A stretch of DNA of 64,000 nt from Serratia ureilytica (GTDB lineage Bacteria; Pseudomonadota; Gammaproteobacteria; Enterobacterales; Enterobacteriaceae), in assembly GCF_013375155.1 (NCBI RefSeq), contig NZ_JABXOF010000012.1, forward strand, positions 1 through 64,000, given 5' to 3'. Shown piece by piece: positions 1-10,087 of this stretch (positions are counted from its first letter, which is position 1; each line of letters opens with the position of its first letter). The translations under genes and the position numbers were made by a program. The notes beneath the pieces are model-generated. The model was not told where the DNA came from, ran no database searches, and saw only the letters and a program-made list of their open reading frames with translations.

Positions 1-14
1 GTAAAAGAATCGGT

Positions 15-91
15 GGAGCGGTAGTTCAGTTGGTTAGAATACCTGCCTGTCACGCAGGGGGTCGCGGGTTCGAGCCCCGTCCGTTCCGCCA
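15..91 (+). tRNA. tRNA-Asp (GTC)
   Basis: A 77-base cloverleaf with an encoded 3' CCA. The acceptor stem GGAGCGG pairs with CCGTTCC, the D-loop shows AGTTCAGTTGGTTAGAAT, the anticodon loop reads CTGTCAC (anticodon GTC), and the T-arm contains GGTTCGAGCC. In E. coli the aspT-trpT pair closes the rrnC operon just before hdfR, which is the order here, so an rRNA operon probably lies immediately to the left of the window (inference). Confidence 0.98.
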
Positions 92-142
92 CTTATTTAA
101 TTGTGCCTGCTTTTTTAGCAGGCATAATGTTAAGCGAGATTT

Positions 143-218
143 AGGGGCGTAGCTCAGTTGGTAGAGCACCGGTCTCCAAAACCGGGTGTCGCGAGTTCGA
201 GTCTCTCCGCCCCTGCCA
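143..218 (+). tRNA. tRNA-Trp (CCA)
   Basis: A 76-base tRNA with an encoded 3' CCA. The acceptor stem AGGGGCG pairs with CGCCCCT, the anticodon loop CTCCAAA gives anticodon CCA, and the T-arm has GAGTTCGAGTCTC. It lies 51 bases after tRNA-Asp. A small hairpin between the two (TGCCTGC at 104-110 with GCAGGCA at 118-124) is probably a processing or spacer structure. The pair is likely co-transcribed with the upstream rRNA operon. Confidence 0.98.
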
Positions 219-225
219 TATTAAG

Positions 226-256
226 AACCCTTTGCGAAAGCAAAGGGTTTTTTTTT
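226..256 (+). terminator. Rho-independent terminator of the rRNA/tRNA operon
   Basis: The 10-bp stem AACCCTTTGC / GCAAAGGGTT closes a GAAA tetraloop and runs into a long T tract (248-256). It directly follows tRNA-Trp. Confidence 0.93.
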
Positions 257-487
257 ACCTACTATCCCTTCCCTTGGAGCATTCCCGCTTTGGAAAAGAG
301 CGCATTGGCTGCTCTATGCTGATGTCTATCTGATCCGAGTTGCCTTATGATCTTTCGATCTTTACCCCCGCAGACCTCCTGATTCTCCTACCGTTTTGCA
401 TTTTCTTCTCTCAGAAGCCGATGGGCGGTTTTTGGCATGATAGACAGCCATGACCACGGCGGCGGCTTTTAAGGCCGCCATAGCGCT

Positions 488-1315
488 TTAGGCTGCGGTA
501 TTTAAAGGTATTTTAAGTAATTGCCGAATCAAAGGCTGTTGATCGCTGTTTTGCAACCAGACGGCATACAGTGGGCGGACAATCGGCGGGATCTCGGCGG
601 CGGCAAGCAACTGCGGATACTCTTTTTCCCACTGGCTGGGCAGGAAAGCGCATCCGCCTGTGGTTTCCAGCAACTGACGCGTCAGGTGTGCCGAGGTGGT
701 CGTGAGTACCGGCACGTTATCACCTTCCAACATGCGGTTTTCCTGTTGGTGGAAGTCGGCCCCCCATTCCAGCTTGATGTACGGCATGGGGGATTGCTTG
801 TCACGACGCGCGGATGAGAACAGGCGTAATGAGAAATTGCCCAGCTGCTGGCTGGCCAGTTCGTCCATCTTTGGCGGCTCAGTGGTGATCAGTAAATCGA
901 GCTGCCTTTCATGCAGTTGCTTTACCAAAGAGTGCCTTAAGGCCACCCTGGCTTCGAGCTGCAGCGCCTCTCTTTGTTGATAGAGAGATTGCAACCAGGG
1001 GGTCAAATAAGCCTCCCACAACGAGGCAGTGGCGCCGATCGACAGCTCGGTATGTTGCAGTGAACGCACGACCTCTTTCTTCGCCAACTGCCAGGTGTTC
1101 ATCAGGCTTTCGGCATAGGGCAGAAGCCGCTCGCCGGCAGGCGTCAGGCGGATGTTATTGCGATGACGGGTAAATAAATTTGCGCCCAACTGGTTTTCTA
1201 ACTGACGGATGCGGAAACTGACCGCGGACTGCGTTAAGTACAAAGATTCTGCGGCTCTGCCAAAGTGACGCGTTCTACTGACCTCCAAAAAGGTTTTCAG
1301 TAATTCGGTATCCAC
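488..1315 (-). CDS. hdfR: LysR-family regulator HdfR
   Basis: A 275-residue LysR-type transcription factor. In E. coli HdfR represses the flagellar master operon flhDC and is itself repressed by H-NS. The N-terminal winged helix-turn-helix (about residues 1-60, including [20 protein letters not shown]) is nearly identical to the E. coli protein; the rest is the usual effector-binding domain. I start at the GTG at 1313-1315 because a GGAG Shine-Dalgarno sits six bases ahead of it and the product then begins (V/M)[11 protein letters not shown] like E. coli HdfR. An upstream in-frame TTG at 1327 would put the SD inside the gene. It is divergent from maoP, and the order tRNA-Trp/hdfR/maoP/comM is conserved with E. 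coli. Confidence 0.95.
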   Translation of the reverse strand: MDTELLKTFLEVSRTRHFGRAAESLYLTQSAVSFRIRQLENQLGANLFTRHRNNIRLTPAGERLLPYAESLMNTWQLAKKEVVRSLQHTELSIGATASLWEAYLTPWLQSLYQQREALQLEARVALRHSLVKQLHERQLDLLITTEPPKMDELASQQLGNFSLRLFSSARRDKQSPMPYIKLEWGADFHQQENRMLEGDNVPVLTTTSAHLTRQLLETTGGCAFLPSQWEKEYPQLLAAAEIPPIVRPLYAVWLQNSDQQPLIRQLLKIPLNTAA

Positions 1316-1359
1316 ACCTATCTCCAAAAAAATTTGTCGTTAAGATTTAAATGTTTTGT

Positions 1360-1387
1360 TTTACACGCTGTCAAGCCTATCTAATAC
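1360..1387 (+). promoter_or_regulatory. Candidate maoP promoter
   Basis: A TTTACA box (1360-1365), 16 bases, then TAATAC (1382-1387), placed about 48 bases before the maoP start in the hdfR-maoP divergent region. In E. coli this neighbourhood also holds maoS, the 17-bp site used by MaoP; I do not recall its sequence well enough to place it here. Confidence 0.4.
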
Positions 1388-1434
1388 TCCGCGCCATAAA
1401 CAGCACGGCCATAAGAGAATTAGGAGCGTGTCAG

Positions 1435-1773
1435 ATGGCGGATAGCTTCACCACGACCAATCGTTTTTTTGATAATAAACATTACCCTCGCGGGTTCTCC
1501 CGTCACGGCGATTTCACCATTAAAGAGGCGCAATTGCTAGAGCGCTTCGGCTACGCGTTTAACGAGCTGGACTCGGGCAAACGCCAGCCGGCCACTGAAG
1601 AAGAACAGCTGTTCGTCGCAGTGTGCCGCGGTGAGCGCGAAGCGGCTACCGAGCAGGAAAAAGTATGGGCTAAATATCTGGCGCGCACACGTCGCCCGAA
1701 GAAATTCCATACGCTGTCCGGCGGTAAGCCGCAGGCTGACGCAGTAGAAGATTACAGCGACAGCGAAGACTAA
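1435..1773 (+). CDS. maoP: Macrodomain Ori organization protein MaoP
   Basis: A 112-residue protein of the MaoP (formerly YifE) family, very close to the E. coli protein throughout (for example [17 protein letters not shown] and [10 protein letters not shown]). In E. coli MaoP acts with the nearby maoS site to constrain mobility of the Ori macrodomain. The ATG at 1435 is chosen because a TAGGAG ribosome site precedes it and the protein then matches the family start ([15 protein letters not shown]). An upstream in-frame start at 1351 would add 28 unmatched residues. Its location close to an rRNA operon, presumably near the origin, fits the known role. Confidence 0.96.
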   Translation: MADSFTTTNRFFDNKHYPRGFSRHGDFTIKEAQLLERFGYAFNELDSGKRQPATEEEQLFVAVCRGEREAATEQEKVWAKYLARTRRPKKFHTLSGGKPQADAVEDYSDSED

Positions 1774-1778
1774 AGACG

Positions 1779-1801
1779 ATGGGGCCTTCGGGCCCCATTT
1801 T
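1779..1801 (+). terminator. Terminator between maoP and comM
   Basis: The stem ATGGGGCC / GGCCCCAT around a TTCG tetraloop (1779-1798), followed by T residues. It lies between convergent maoP and comM and may serve both. Confidence 0.85.
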
Positions 1802-3325
1802 CTATTCCAGACTACGATGCAGTTGTAACAGCAGACGGTCCATACTGCGATAGCTCAGCGCTTCGCTGAGGTGGCGCCTGCCGATCTCGGCATCCCCCGC
1901 CAAATCCGCCAGCGTGCGCGCCACTTTCAAGATGCGCTGCCAGGCGCGGACCGATAACCCCAACGCGTTTAATGTCGCTTCCAAAAACTCGGCGTCTGCC
2001 GCCTGCAACACGCAATCCCGTTCCACTTCACGGTTGGTTAACAGCGCGTTGATTTTACCGGCGCGTTCGAGCTGCCGGGTGCGTGCCTGTCGCACTCTTT
2101 CCCGCACCTGCTCGCTGCTTTCTCCCTGAGTTTGCCGCTTACTGAGCGTACCTGGAGGTAACAGCGGCACTTCGATAGACAGATCGAAACGATCGAGAAA
2201 AGGCCCTGACAGCCGGGCCAGGTAGCGCAGCACCTGCTGCGGCGAGGCGCGATTATGCATACCCTGGTAATGCCCGGTTGGGCTGGGATTCATCGCCGCG
2301 ATCAATTGCACCTTGGCCGGGAAGCAGACCTTGGCGTTGGCACGTGAAATCACGATCTCGCCGGATTCCAGCGGTTCACGCAGCGCATCCAGCACCTTAC
2401 GCTCGAATTCCGGCAGCTCATCCAGAAACAGCACGCCGTTATGCGCCATAGATATCTCACCCGGGCGCGGCAGTGAGCCGCCGCCGACCAACGCCGCCAT
2501 CGATGCGCTGTGATGCGGTGCGCGAAATGGCCTCTGGCGCCATGGCAAAGCGGTGAGAACAGGATGCTGCAAGCTGGCGACCGCCAGGCTTTCCAGCGCC
2601 TCAGGTTCCGTCAGCGGCGGCAGTAAGCCCGTCAGTCGGCTGGCCAGCATGGTTTTACCGGTGCCCGGCGGCCCAATCAGCAGCAGGTTATGCCCGCCGG
2701 CGGCGGCGATCTCTAATGCCCGCTTGGCCTGCTCTTGGCCGATGATGTCGCGCAGATCGGCGTTTTCATGCGGGTTGTCTGCCGCGGGAGGCGTGATGGC
2801 TACCGGCAGCTCGCCCTGACCGAGCAAAAAGGCACAGACCTCCAACAGGTGTTGGGCTGTATGGGATTGTGACTGCGCAATCAGGCCGACCTCGGCGGCG
2901 TTGTCCGTCGAGAGGACCAATTGTCGCCCGGCGTCAGCCGCCGCCAGCGCCGCCGGGATGGCGCCTCTGACCGCGCGCAGCGCGCCGGACAGCGCCAGTT
3001 CGCCAAGAAACTCGTAGCGTGCCAACGGGGCGAGGGGCAGTTGCTCGGAGGCGGCGAGGATCGCCAGCGCAATCGGCAGATCGTAGCGCCCGCCTTCTTT
3101 CGGCAGATCGGCCGGTGCCAAATTGACGGTGATGCGGCGGGCGGGAAAGGTGAAACCGTTGTTGATCAGGGCGCTGCGCACCCGATCGCGCGCCTCTTTT
3201 ACCGTGGTTTCCGGCAGGCCAACCAGCGTCAGGCCGGGCAGGCCATTGCTGATATGCACCTCTACCGTTACGGAAGGGGCCTGAACGCCGATGATGGCGC
3301 GGCTATAGATTACCGCCAGTGACAT
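1802..3325 (-). CDS. comM: ComM (YifB) AAA+ Mg-chelatase-like helicase
   Basis: A 507-residue YifB/ComM protein. The N-terminal domain (about 1-170, MSLAVIYSRAIIGVQAPSVTVEV...) is ChlI-like. The central AAA+ module carries Walker A GPPGTGKT near residue 220 and Walker B-like LFLDELPEF near 300, and the C-terminal Mg-chelatase domain ends the protein. In naturally competent bacteria ComM is a hexameric helicase that drives branch migration during integration of incoming DNA. In enterics it is conserved but the physiological role is less clear. Full family length. It converges on maoP. Confidence 0.95.
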   Translation of the reverse strand: MSLAVIYSRAIIGVQAPSVTVEVHISNGLPGLTLVGLPETTVKEARDRVRSALINNGFTFPARRITVNLAPADLPKEGGRYDLPIALAILAASEQLPLAPLARYEFLGELALSGALRAVRGAIPAALAAADAGRQLVLSTDNAAEVGLIAQSQSHTAQHLLEVCAFLLGQGELPVAITPPAADNPHENADLRDIIGQEQAKRALEIAAAGGHNLLLIGPPGTGKTMLASRLTGLLPPLTEPEALESLAVASLQHPVLTALPWRQRPFRAPHHSASMAALVGGGSLPRPGEISMAHNGVLFLDELPEFERKVLDALREPLESGEIVISRANAKVCFPAKVQLIAAMNPSPTGHYQGMHNRASPQQVLRYLARLSGPFLDRFDLSIEVPLLPPGTLSKRQTQGESSEQVRERVRQARTRQLERAGKINALLTNREVERDCVLQAADAEFLEATLNALGLSVRAWQRILKVARTLADLAGDAEIGRRHLSEALSYRSMDRLLLQLHRSLE

Positions 3326-3666
3326 ATCGCTCTCCTTGCTGAGGGTGGCATGATGCGCGATTTATCCAGGTGCCGCGCGGCGTTCTTGGCATTTTTTCCA
3401 TGAAACTCGCAGCATAATCACTGATTTTCATCGAATTGAAAAAGATTGTGCGAACCGCCTCGCAGCCTGTGGCAATACCCATTAACAATTCGCTGAAGCC
3501 TGCAACACATTAGCGGCCTGTACGCATTGCAGCCATAGGCTTGATGGGTGTATTTAACAATTGATTAAAAGAAAAATCACTTCTTTAACACACTCCGACC
3601 GCCGCGGCAGTCTGCCCGGCAGCCGCTAAATCTCCTGACTTCGTACTCTACGGTAGGGATAACACT
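3326..3666 (+). other. Divergent intergenic region comM / MFS gene
   Basis: A 341-base stretch that must hold the promoters of comM (leftward) and the MFS transporter gene (rightward). It is A/T-rich around 3550-3590. I see no convincing gene, repeat or clear operator here. Confidence 0.5.
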
Positions 3667-4899
3667 ATGTTTGGTTGGACCCCGCTGCAACGCAATGCGG
3701 CAATCGCCAGTTTTTCAAGCTGGACGCTCGACGCTTTCGATTTTTTCGTACTGGTATTCTTACTCAGCGACATCGCACAATCCTTTCACGTCGGCCTGGA
3801 ACAGGTCACGTTGGCGATTCTGCTCACGCTGGCGGTGCGGCCGATCGGCGCGCTGATCTTCGGGCGCGCTGCGGAAAAATATGGCCGCAAACCGATCCTG
3901 ATGCTGAATATCGTCTTCTTCTCGGTGTTTGAGCTGCTCTCCGCCGCCGCGCCCTCGCTGACGGTCTTCTTGCTGTTACGAGTGTTGTACGGCGTTGCGA
4001 TGGGCGGTATCTGGGGCGTGGCTTCATCATTGGCGATGGAAACCATACCGGACCGCTCGCGCGGCTTGATGTCGGGCATTTTCCAGGCCGGCTATCCGTT
4101 CGGTTATCTGCTGGCGGCGGTGGTGTACGGCCTGCTGTTCGAAACGGTCGGCTGGCGCGGCATGTTCGTCATCGGCGCGGCGCCGATCCTGCTGCTGCCG
4201 TTTATTTATTATTGCGTGCAGGAGTCGCCGGTGTGGCTGGCGGCGCGTGAACGTAAAGAAAGCAGCGCCTTGCTGCCGGTGTTGAAGAGCCACTGGAAGC
4301 TGTGCTGCTATCTGGTGCTGCTGATGGCGGCGTTCAATTTCTTCTCTCACGGCACGCAGGATCTGTATCCGGTATTTCTGAAAGTTCAGCACGGTTTCGA
4401 TCCGAAAACCGTCAGTATCATCGCCATTAGCTACAATATCGCGTCAATTATCGGCGGCGTTTTCTTCGGTTCGTTATCGGAAAAAATCGGCCGCAAAAAA
4501 GCGATTATCATCGCCGCATTGTTGGCGTTACCGGTGATCCCGCTGTGGGCGTTTTCCAGCGGTTCGCTGATGCTCGGGATCGGCGCTTTCCTGATGCAAT
4601 TCATGGTGCAGGGCGCCTGGGGCGTGGTGCCGACCTACCTGACCGAGCTGGTGCCGGCCAACACCCGCGCGGTGCTGCCGGGGTTCGTGTATCAGCTGGG
4701 CAACCTGATCGCTTCGGTCAACGCCACGCTGCAAGCCACCCTGGCCGAGCATCATGGGCATAATTACGGCCTGGCGATGGCCATGGTTGCCGGGACGGTG
4801 GCAGTGGCCATCGCTCTGTTGGTGTTCTTCGGCAAGGATACGCGCGGCAAGGCCATCACCGGCGCGGTGAAAAATCCAGGTATGCGCGCCAACGTGTGA
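3667..4899 (+). CDS. MFS transporter, sialate/lactate:H+ symporter-like (SHS family)
   Basis: A 410-residue major facilitator with about 12 hydrophobic segments. It shows the WTLDAFDFFVLVF opening helix, the loop 2-3 motif GRAAEKYGRKP and a second copy GSLSEKIGRKK between helices 8 and 9. The first-helix motif with an acidic residue (D-FDFF) is typical of the sialate:H+ symporter/Jen-type carboxylate transporters, so a monocarboxylate or sugar acid is the likely substrate (inference). A GTAGGGAT ribosome site precedes the ATG. In E. coli comM is followed directly by ilvL, so this gene is an insertion between the two. It runs co-directionally into the ilv leader. Confidence 0.85.
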   Translation: MFGWTPLQRNAAIASFSSWTLDAFDFFVLVFLLSDIAQSFHVGLEQVTLAILLTLAVRPIGALIFGRAAEKYGRKPILMLNIVFFSVFELLSAAAPSLTVFLLLRVLYGVAMGGIWGVASSLAMETIPDRSRGLMSGIFQAGYPFGYLLAAVVYGLLFETVGWRGMFVIGAAPILLLPFIYYCVQESPVWLAARERKESSALLPVLKSHWKLCCYLVLLMAAFNFFSHGTQDLYPVFLKVQHGFDPKTVSIIAISYNIASIIGGVFFGSLSEKIGRKKAIIIAALLALPVIPLWAFSSGSLMLGIGAFLMQFMVQGAWGVVPTYLTELVPANTRAVLPGFVYQLGNLIASVNATLQATLAEHHGHNYGLAMAMVAGTVAVAIALLVFFGKDTRGKAITGAVKNPGMRANV

Positions 4900-4960
4900 A
4901 ATCCGGGCGATTCGCGTGAGGTATGACCAGATTGCGCCGAATAATAACGCAAAAAAAGTG

Positions 4961-4989
4961 TTGTCATGTCGCGCGCGGCTGTGGTACCT
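4961..4989 (+). promoter_or_regulatory. Candidate ilvLGMEDA promoter
   Basis: TTGTCA (4961-4966), 17 bases, then GTACCT (4984-4989). An A tract at 4951-4957 lies just upstream, as is common for UP-element-assisted promoters. The -10 match is poor; placement 44 bases before the leader start supports it. Confidence 0.4.
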
Positions 4990-5032
4990 CTGTAAGCATT
5001 AGTTCTGAATGAGCACAGTGAACAAACCCATT

Positions 5033-5131
5033 ATGAAAGCCTTTGCCCAAGTGATTAGCCTAGTCGTGATTAGCGTGGTGGTGATTATTATCCCACCGTG
5101 CGGGGCTGCACTTGGACGAAGAAAGGCTTAG
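5033..5131 (+). CDS. ilvL: ilvGMEDA operon leader peptide
   Basis: A 32-residue leader peptide, MKAFAQVISLVVISVVVIII then PPCGAALGRRKA. After the first six residues it is almost the same as the E. coli IlvL (VISLVVISVVVIIIPPCGAALG). It is crowded with the control codons for isoleucine and valine, plus leucine. Ribosome stalling here when charged Ile, Val or Leu tRNA is short prevents formation of the downstream terminator. In-frame ATG/GTG codons upstream (5009, 5018) are possible alternative starts. I use 5033 because the product then has exactly the E. coli length. Confidence 0.95.
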   Translation: MKAFAQVISLVVISVVVIIIPPCGAALGRRKA

Positions 5132-5154
5132 CAAACAAGCCGGAATCGCAAGAG

Positions 5155-5186
5155 AACCCCCGCACCGTCAGGTCCGGGGGTTTTTT
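5155..5186 (+). terminator. ilv attenuator
   Basis: The stem ACCCCCG-CACC / GGT-CCGGGGGTT with a GTCA loop is followed by TTTTTT (5181-5186). It lies 24 bases after the leader stop codon and 88 bases before ilvG, the normal position for the ilvGMEDA attenuator. Confidence 0.92.
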
Positions 5187-5273
5187 ATTGGCAAGAGAAA
5201 AGTGGAGCAAGGGGCAGAGCATGAAAAACAGAACAAAATCCTGCGATTGTCGAAGTAAGGCGGGGAAATAACT

Positions 5274-6920
5274 ATGAATGGCGCTCAGTGGGTAGTTCAA
5301 GCGTTGCGTGCGCAGGGTGTGGATACCGTATTCGGCTATCCGGGCGGGGCAATCATGCCGGTGTACGATGCGCTGTACGACGGCGGCGTGGAACACCTGC
5401 TGTGCCGCCATGAACAGGGCGCCGCCATGGCCGCCATCGGTTACGCCCGCGCCACCGGCAAAGTCGGTGTCTGTATCGCCACTTCCGGTCCCGGCGCCAC
5501 CAACCTGATCACCGGGCTGGCGGATGCGCTGCTCGATTCCGTTCCCGTTGTCGCCATCACCGGTCAGGTGGGGTCCGCGCTGATCGGCACCGATGCCTTT
5601 CAGGAGATCGATGTTCTCGGCCTGTCTCTGGCCTGCACCAAGCACAGCTTCCTGGTGGAATCGCTGGATGCCTTGCCGGGCATCATGGCGGAAGCTTTCG
5701 CCATCGCCGCCGGCGGCCGTCCTGGCCCGGTGCTGATCGATATCCCGAAAGACATCCAGCTGGCGCAAGGCGACCTGCATCCGCATTTGATGCCGGTCGA
5801 TGAAGCGCCGGCGTTACCGACGGCGGCGTTGGCTGAGGCGGCTGAGCTGCTGGCGCAGGCGCATAAACCGATGCTGTACGTTGGCGGCGGCGTGGGCATG
5901 GCGCAGGCGGTGCCGGCGCTGCGAGAGTTCATCGCCGTGACCCGCATGCCGAACGTCGCCACCCTGAAGGGGCTGGGCGCGCCGGATGCGCAAGATCCGC
6001 TGTACCTTGGCATGTTGGGCATGCACGGCACCAAGGCCGCTAACCTGGCGGTGCAGGAGTGCGATCTGCTGATCGCCGTCGGCGCGCGTTTCGATGACCG
6101 CGTGACCGGCAAGCTGAATGCCTTCGCGCCGCACGCCAAAGTGATCCACATGGATATCGACCCGGCGGAGATGAGCAAGCTGCGCCAGGCGCATGTGGCC
6201 CTGCAGGGCGATCTGAAAGCGTTGCTGCCGGCGTTGCAGCGCCCGCTGAACATCGCCGCCTGGCGGCAACGGGTGACGGCGCTGAAAGCCGATCACGCCT
6301 GCCGCTACGATCATCCCGGCCAGCCGATTTACGCGCCGCTGTTCTTGCGCCAGCTGTCCGCCCGCAAGCCGGCCAACAGCGTGGTGACCACCGACGTCGG
6401 CCAGCACCAGATGTGGAGCGCGCAGCACATGACGTTCGAGCGCCCGGAGAATTTCATCACCTCCAGTGGCCTCGGCACCATGGGGTTCGGCGTGCCGGCG
6501 GCGGTCGGGGCCCAGATCGCGCGTCCGCAAGATACGGTGATCTGTGTCTCGGGCGATGGCTCCTTCATGATGAACGTGCAAGAACTGGGCACCATTAAGC
6601 GCAAACAGCTGCCGCTGAAGATCGTGCTGCTGGACAACCAGCGCCTCGGAATGGTGCGCCAATGGCAGCAGCTGTTCTTCGACGGCCGCTACAGCGAAAC
6701 CAACCTGTCCGATAACCCCGACTTCCTGATGCTGGCCGCCGCCTTCGGCATTCCCGGCCAGCGCATCAGCCGCAAGGATCAGGTGGAGTGCGCGCTCGAG
6801 GCGCTGTTCAACACCGAAGGCCCTTATCTGCTGCAGGTCTCTATCGACGAACTCGAAAACGTCTGGCCGCTGGTGCCGCCGGGCGCCGGCAACGAAACCA
6901 TGTTGGAGGAAATATCATGA
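5274..6920 (+). CDS. ilvG: Acetolactate synthase II, large subunit (intact)
   Basis: A 548-residue thiamin-diphosphate enzyme that makes acetolactate or acetohydroxybutyrate, the first common step to Val/Leu and Ile. It shows the N-terminal TPP-pyrimidine domain with FGYPGG and catalytic-Glu region [10 protein letters not shown], a central FAD-binding domain, and the C-terminal TPP-binding domain with [12 protein letters not shown]. The reading frame is uninterrupted, unlike E. coli K-12 where ilvG is frameshifted, so AHAS II should be active here. Its stop codon overlaps the ilvM start. Confidence 0.97.
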   Translation: MNGAQWVVQALRAQGVDTVFGYPGGAIMPVYDALYDGGVEHLLCRHEQGAAMAAIGYARATGKVGVCIATSGPGATNLITGLADALLDSVPVVAITGQVGSALIGTDAFQEIDVLGLSLACTKHSFLVESLDALPGIMAEAFAIAAGGRPGPVLIDIPKDIQLAQGDLHPHLMPVDEAPALPTAALAEAAELLAQAHKPMLYVGGGVGMAQAVPALREFIAVTRMPNVATLKGLGAPDAQDPLYLGMLGMHGTKAANLAVQECDLLIAVGARFDDRVTGKLNAFAPHAKVIHMDIDPAEMSKLRQAHVALQGDLKALLPALQRPLNIAAWRQRVTALKADHACRYDHPGQPIYAPLFLRQLSARKPANSVVTTDVGQHQMWSAQHMTFERPENFITSSGLGTMGFGVPAAVGAQIARPQDTVICVSGDGSFMMNVQELGTIKRKQLPLKIVLLDNQRLGMVRQWQQLFFDGRYSETNLSDNPDFLMLAAAFGIPGQRISRKDQVECALEALFNTEGPYLLQVSIDELENVWPLVPPGAGNETMLEEIS

Positions 6921-7174
6921 TGCAGCATCAACTCTCGATCCAGGCGCGTTTTCGCCCCGAAATGTTAGAGCGCGTATTGCGGGTCGTGCGTCATCGCGGC
7001 TTTCAGGTTTGTGCTATGAATATGGTTTCCCCGGCCAACGCCGACAGCATCAATATCGAATTGACCGTTGCCAGCCCGCGTCCGGTCGCCCTGTTGTCAT
7101 CTCAATTAAGCAAACTGATGGACGTCTCCTGCGTCGAGATCCAGCAGCCAACATCACAACAAATACGCGCCTGA
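6917..7174 (+). CDS. ilvM: Acetolactate synthase II, small regulatory subunit
   Basis: An 85-residue ACT-domain protein ([20 protein letters not shown]...) matching E. coli IlvM, which partners IlvG. The E. coli AHAS II small subunit does not give valine feedback inhibition. The ATG at 6917 overlaps the ilvG TGA (ATGA), and the GGAGGA ribosome site lies inside the ilvG end, so the two subunits are translationally coupled. Confidence 0.97.
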   Translation: MMQHQLSIQARFRPEMLERVLRVVRHRGFQVCAMNMVSPANADSINIELTVASPRPVALLSSQLSKLMDVSCVEIQQPTSQQIRA

Positions 7175-7197
7175 GGCGCCGAGAAGGATAAATAACA

Positions 7198-8124
7198 ATG
7201 ACAAAGAAAGCCGATTACATTTGGTTCAATGGTGAGATGGTTCCTTGGGCCGAGGCCAAAGTGCACGTGATGTCGCACGCGTTGCATTACGGCACGTCGG
7301 TGTTTGAAGGCGTACGCTGCTATGACTCGCACTTGGGGCCGGTGGTATTCCGTCATCGCGAGCATATGCAGCGCCTGCACGATTCGGCGAAAATCTACCG
7401 CATGCCGGTGTCGCAAAGCGTCGACGAGCTGATGGAAGCCTGCCGCGCTACGCTGCGCAAGAACAACCTGGTCAGCGCGTACATTCGTCCGCTGGTGTTC
7501 GTCGGCGATGTCGGCATGGGCGTCAACCCGCCGGCCGGTTATAAAACGGACGTGATTATCGCGGCGTTTCCTTGGGGCGCTTATTTGGGTGAAGAAGCGC
7601 TGGATCAAGGCATCGATGCGATGGTCTCCTCCTGGCACCGCGTCGCACCAAACACGATCCCCACTGCGGCCAAGGCCGGCGGCAACTATCTTTCCTCCCT
7701 GCTGGTGGGCAGCGAAGCGCGCCGCCACGGCTATCAGGAAGGCATCGCGCTCGACGTGCACGGCTACATTTCCGAAGGGGCGGGCGAGAACCTGTTTGAA
7801 GTGAAAGACGGCGTGCTCTATACCCCGCCGTTCACCTCGTCGGCGCTGCCGGGCATCACCCGCGACGCGATCATTAAGCTGGCGAAAGACATGGGCTTCG
7901 ACGTGCGCGAGCAGGTGCTGTCGCGCGAATCGCTGTACCTGGCCGACGAAGTGTTCATGTCCGGCACCGCGGCGGAAATCACGCCGGTGCGCAGCGTGGA
8001 CGGCATTCAGGTCGGCATCGGCAAATGCGGCCCGGTGACCAAACAGATCCAACAGGCGTTCTTCGGCCTGTTCAGCGGCAAGACCGAAGACAAATACGGG
8101 TGGCTGGATCCGGTAAACCCGTAA
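7198..8124 (+). CDS. ilvE: Branched-chain amino acid aminotransferase
   Basis: A 308-residue class IV PLP aminotransferase, the last step of Ile, Val and Leu synthesis. Visible family features are the N-terminal [25 protein letters not shown], the PLP lysine segment [12 protein letters not shown] near residue 160, and [15 protein letters not shown] in the large domain. It matches E. coli IlvE in length. It lies 23 bases after ilvM with a GAGAAGGA ribosome site and belongs to the ilv operon. Confidence 0.97.
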   Translation: MTKKADYIWFNGEMVPWAEAKVHVMSHALHYGTSVFEGVRCYDSHLGPVVFRHREHMQRLHDSAKIYRMPVSQSVDELMEACRATLRKNNLVSAYIRPLVFVGDVGMGVNPPAGYKTDVIIAAFPWGAYLGEEALDQGIDAMVSSWHRVAPNTIPTAAKAGGNYLSSLLVGSEARRHGYQEGIALDVHGYISEGAGENLFEVKDGVLYTPPFTSSALPGITRDAIIKLAKDMGFDVREQVLSRESLYLADEVFMSGTAAEITPVRSVDGIQVGIGKCGPVTKQIQQAFFGLFSGKTEDKYGWLDPVNP

Positions 8125-8181
8125 CGACAAGGCTCGCCGCGCAGCGTGGCGGACGACAAGACAGACAAGATAAGAAATATC

Positions 8182-8203
8182 CAGGCGGTTCGTTCGCCGC
8201 CTG
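8182..8203 (+). repeat. Hairpin in the ilvE-ilvD gap
   Basis: CAGGCGG / CCGCCTG around an 8-base loop, in the 107-base gap between ilvE and ilvD. There is no T tract, so it is more likely an mRNA stability or processing element than a terminator. Confidence 0.45.
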
Positions 8204-8231
8204 CCATAAATACATTTGGAGTGAAAAGAGC

Positions 8232-10082
8232 ATGCCTAAGTACCGTTCCGCCACCACCACCCACGGCCGCAATATGGCGGGTGCCCGCGCATTGTGGCGC
8301 GCGACCGGGATGACCGACGCCGATTTCGGCAAGCCGATCATCGCCGTGGTCAACTCCTTTACCCAGTTCGTGCCGGGCCACGTGCATCTGCGTGATCTGG
8401 GCAAACTGGTCGCCGAACAGATCGAAGCTTCAGGCGGCGTGGCCAAAGAGTTCAACACCATCGCGGTGGATGACGGCATCGCCATGGGCCACGGCGGCAT
8501 GCTCTATTCCCTGCCGTCGCGCGAGCTGATCGCCGACTCGGTCGAATACATGGTGAACGCCCACTGCGCCGACGCGATGGTGTGCATCTCCAACTGCGAC
8601 AAAATCACCCCGGGCATGCTGATGGCGGCGTTGCGCCTGAACATTCCGGTGATCTTCGTTTCCGGCGGCCCGATGGAAGCCGGCAAAACCAAACTCTCCA
8701 ACCAGATCATCAAGCTGGATCTGGTGGACGCGATGATCCAGGGCGCGAACCCGAACGTCAGCGACGCCGACAGCGAGCAGATCGAGCGTTCCGCCTGCCC
8801 GACCTGCGGCTCTTGCTCCGGCATGTTCACCGCCAACTCGATGAACTGCCTGACCGAAGCGCTGGGCCTGTCGCAGCCGGGCAACGGTTCGCTGCTGGCC
8901 ACCCACGCCGATCGTAAGGAACTGTTCCTCAACGCCGGCAAGCGCATCGTCGAGCTGACCAAACGTTATTACGAGCAGGATGACGAAAGCGCGCTGCCGC
9001 GCAATATCGCCAACAAGGCGGCGTTCGAAAACGCCATGACGCTGGATATCGCCATGGGCGGTTCGACCAACACCGTGCTGCACCTGCTGGCTTCGGCGCA
9101 GGAAGGCGAGGTGGACTTCACCATGGAAGACATCGATCGCCTGTCGCGCAAAGTGCCGCACCTGTGCAAGGTGGCGCCGAGCACGCAGAAATATCACATG
9201 GAAGACGTGCACCGCGCCGGTGGCGTGATCGGTATCCTCGGCGAGCTGGATCGCGCCGGCTTGCTGAACCGCGAGGTGAACAACGTGCTGGGGCTGACCC
9301 TGCCGCAGACGCTGGAAGCCTACGACGTGATGCTGACCCGCGACGAAAGCGTCAAGAAAATGTACTCCGCCGGGCCGGCCGGTATCCGCACCACGCAGGC
9401 ATTCTCTCAGGACTGCCGTTGGGATTCGCTGGACACCGACCGCAAGGAAGGCTGCATCCGCACCCGTGAGCACGCCTACAGTCAGGACGGCGGATTGGCG
9501 GTGCTGTACGGCAACCTGGCGGAAAACGGCTGCATCGTCAAAACCGCCGGCGTGGATAAAGAAATCCTCACCTTCCGCGGCCCGGCCAAAGTGTATGAAA
9601 GCCAGGATGACGCGGTAGAAGCGATCCTCGGCGGCAAAGTGGTGGCGGGCGACGTGGTCGTTATCCGTTACGAAGGGCCGAAAGGCGGGCCGGGCATGCA
9701 GGAAATGCTTTATCCAACCACTTACCTGAAATCGATGGGGCTGGGCAAGGCGTGCGCGCTGATCACCGACGGGCGTTTCTCCGGCGGCACCTCCGGGTTG
9801 TCCATCGGCCACGCTTCGCCGGAAGCGGCCAGCGGCGGCCTGATCGCCCTGGTGCAGGACGGTGACATGATCGCAATCGACATTCCTCATCGCGGCATCC
9901 AGCTGGACGTCAGCGAGAAGGAGCTGGCGGCGCGGCATGAGGCGGAACTGGCGCGCGGCGACGCGGCCTGGACGCCGAAAAATCGTGAACGTCAGGTGTC
10001 CTTCGCGCTGCGCGCCTACGCCTCGTTGGCCACCAGCGCCGACAAAGGCGCGGTGCGCGACAAGAGCAAACTGGGGGGATAA
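8232..10082 (+). CDS. ilvD: Dihydroxy-acid dehydratase
   Basis: A 616-residue IlvD/Edd-family Fe-S dehydratase, the same length as in E. coli. It dehydrates the dihydroxy acids to the 2-keto acid precursors of Ile and Val. The Fe-S ligand regions are visible ([10 protein letters not shown] near residue 122 and [19 protein letters not shown] near 195), as are family motifs [14 protein letters not shown] near 520. The ATG at 8232 after GGAGTGAAAAGAG gives the family start [19 protein letters not shown]. An upstream in-frame extension to 8025 would overlap ilvE and is rejected. Confidence 0.97.
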   Translation: MPKYRSATTTHGRNMAGARALWRATGMTDADFGKPIIAVVNSFTQFVPGHVHLRDLGKLVAEQIEASGGVAKEFNTIAVDDGIAMGHGGMLYSLPSRELIADSVEYMVNAHCADAMVCISNCDKITPGMLMAALRLNIPVIFVSGGPMEAGKTKLSNQIIKLDLVDAMIQGANPNVSDADSEQIERSACPTCGSCSGMFTANSMNCLTEALGLSQPGNGSLLATHADRKELFLNAGKRIVELTKRYYEQDDESALPRNIANKAAFENAMTLDIAMGGSTNTVLHLLASAQEGEVDFTMEDIDRLSRKVPHLCKVAPSTQKYHMEDVHRAGGVIGILGELDRAGLLNREVNNVLGLTLPQTLEAYDVMLTRDESVKKMYSAGPAGIRTTQAFSQDCRWDSLDTDRKEGCIRTREHAYSQDGGLAVLYGNLAENGCIVKTAGVDKEILTFRGPAKVYESQDDAVEAILGGKVVAGDVVVIRYEGPKGGPGMQEMLYPTTYLKSMGLGKACALITDGRFSGGTSGLSIGHASPEAASGGLIALVQDGDMIAIDIPHRGIQLDVSEKELAARHEAELARGDAAWTPKNRERQVSFALRAYASLATSADKGAVRDKSKLGG

Positions 10083-10087
10083 GCAGC

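Noticed and set aside
143-487. Integration site or island next to the tRNA-Trp gene
   Set aside because: The tRNA is followed by a normal terminator and then conserved hdfR. No tRNA 3' end duplication or integrase is present.
1914-3322. Several plus-strand ORFs opposite comM
   Set aside because: Low-complexity Arg/Ser/Ala-rich shadows of the AAA+ gene with no ribosome sites or family features.
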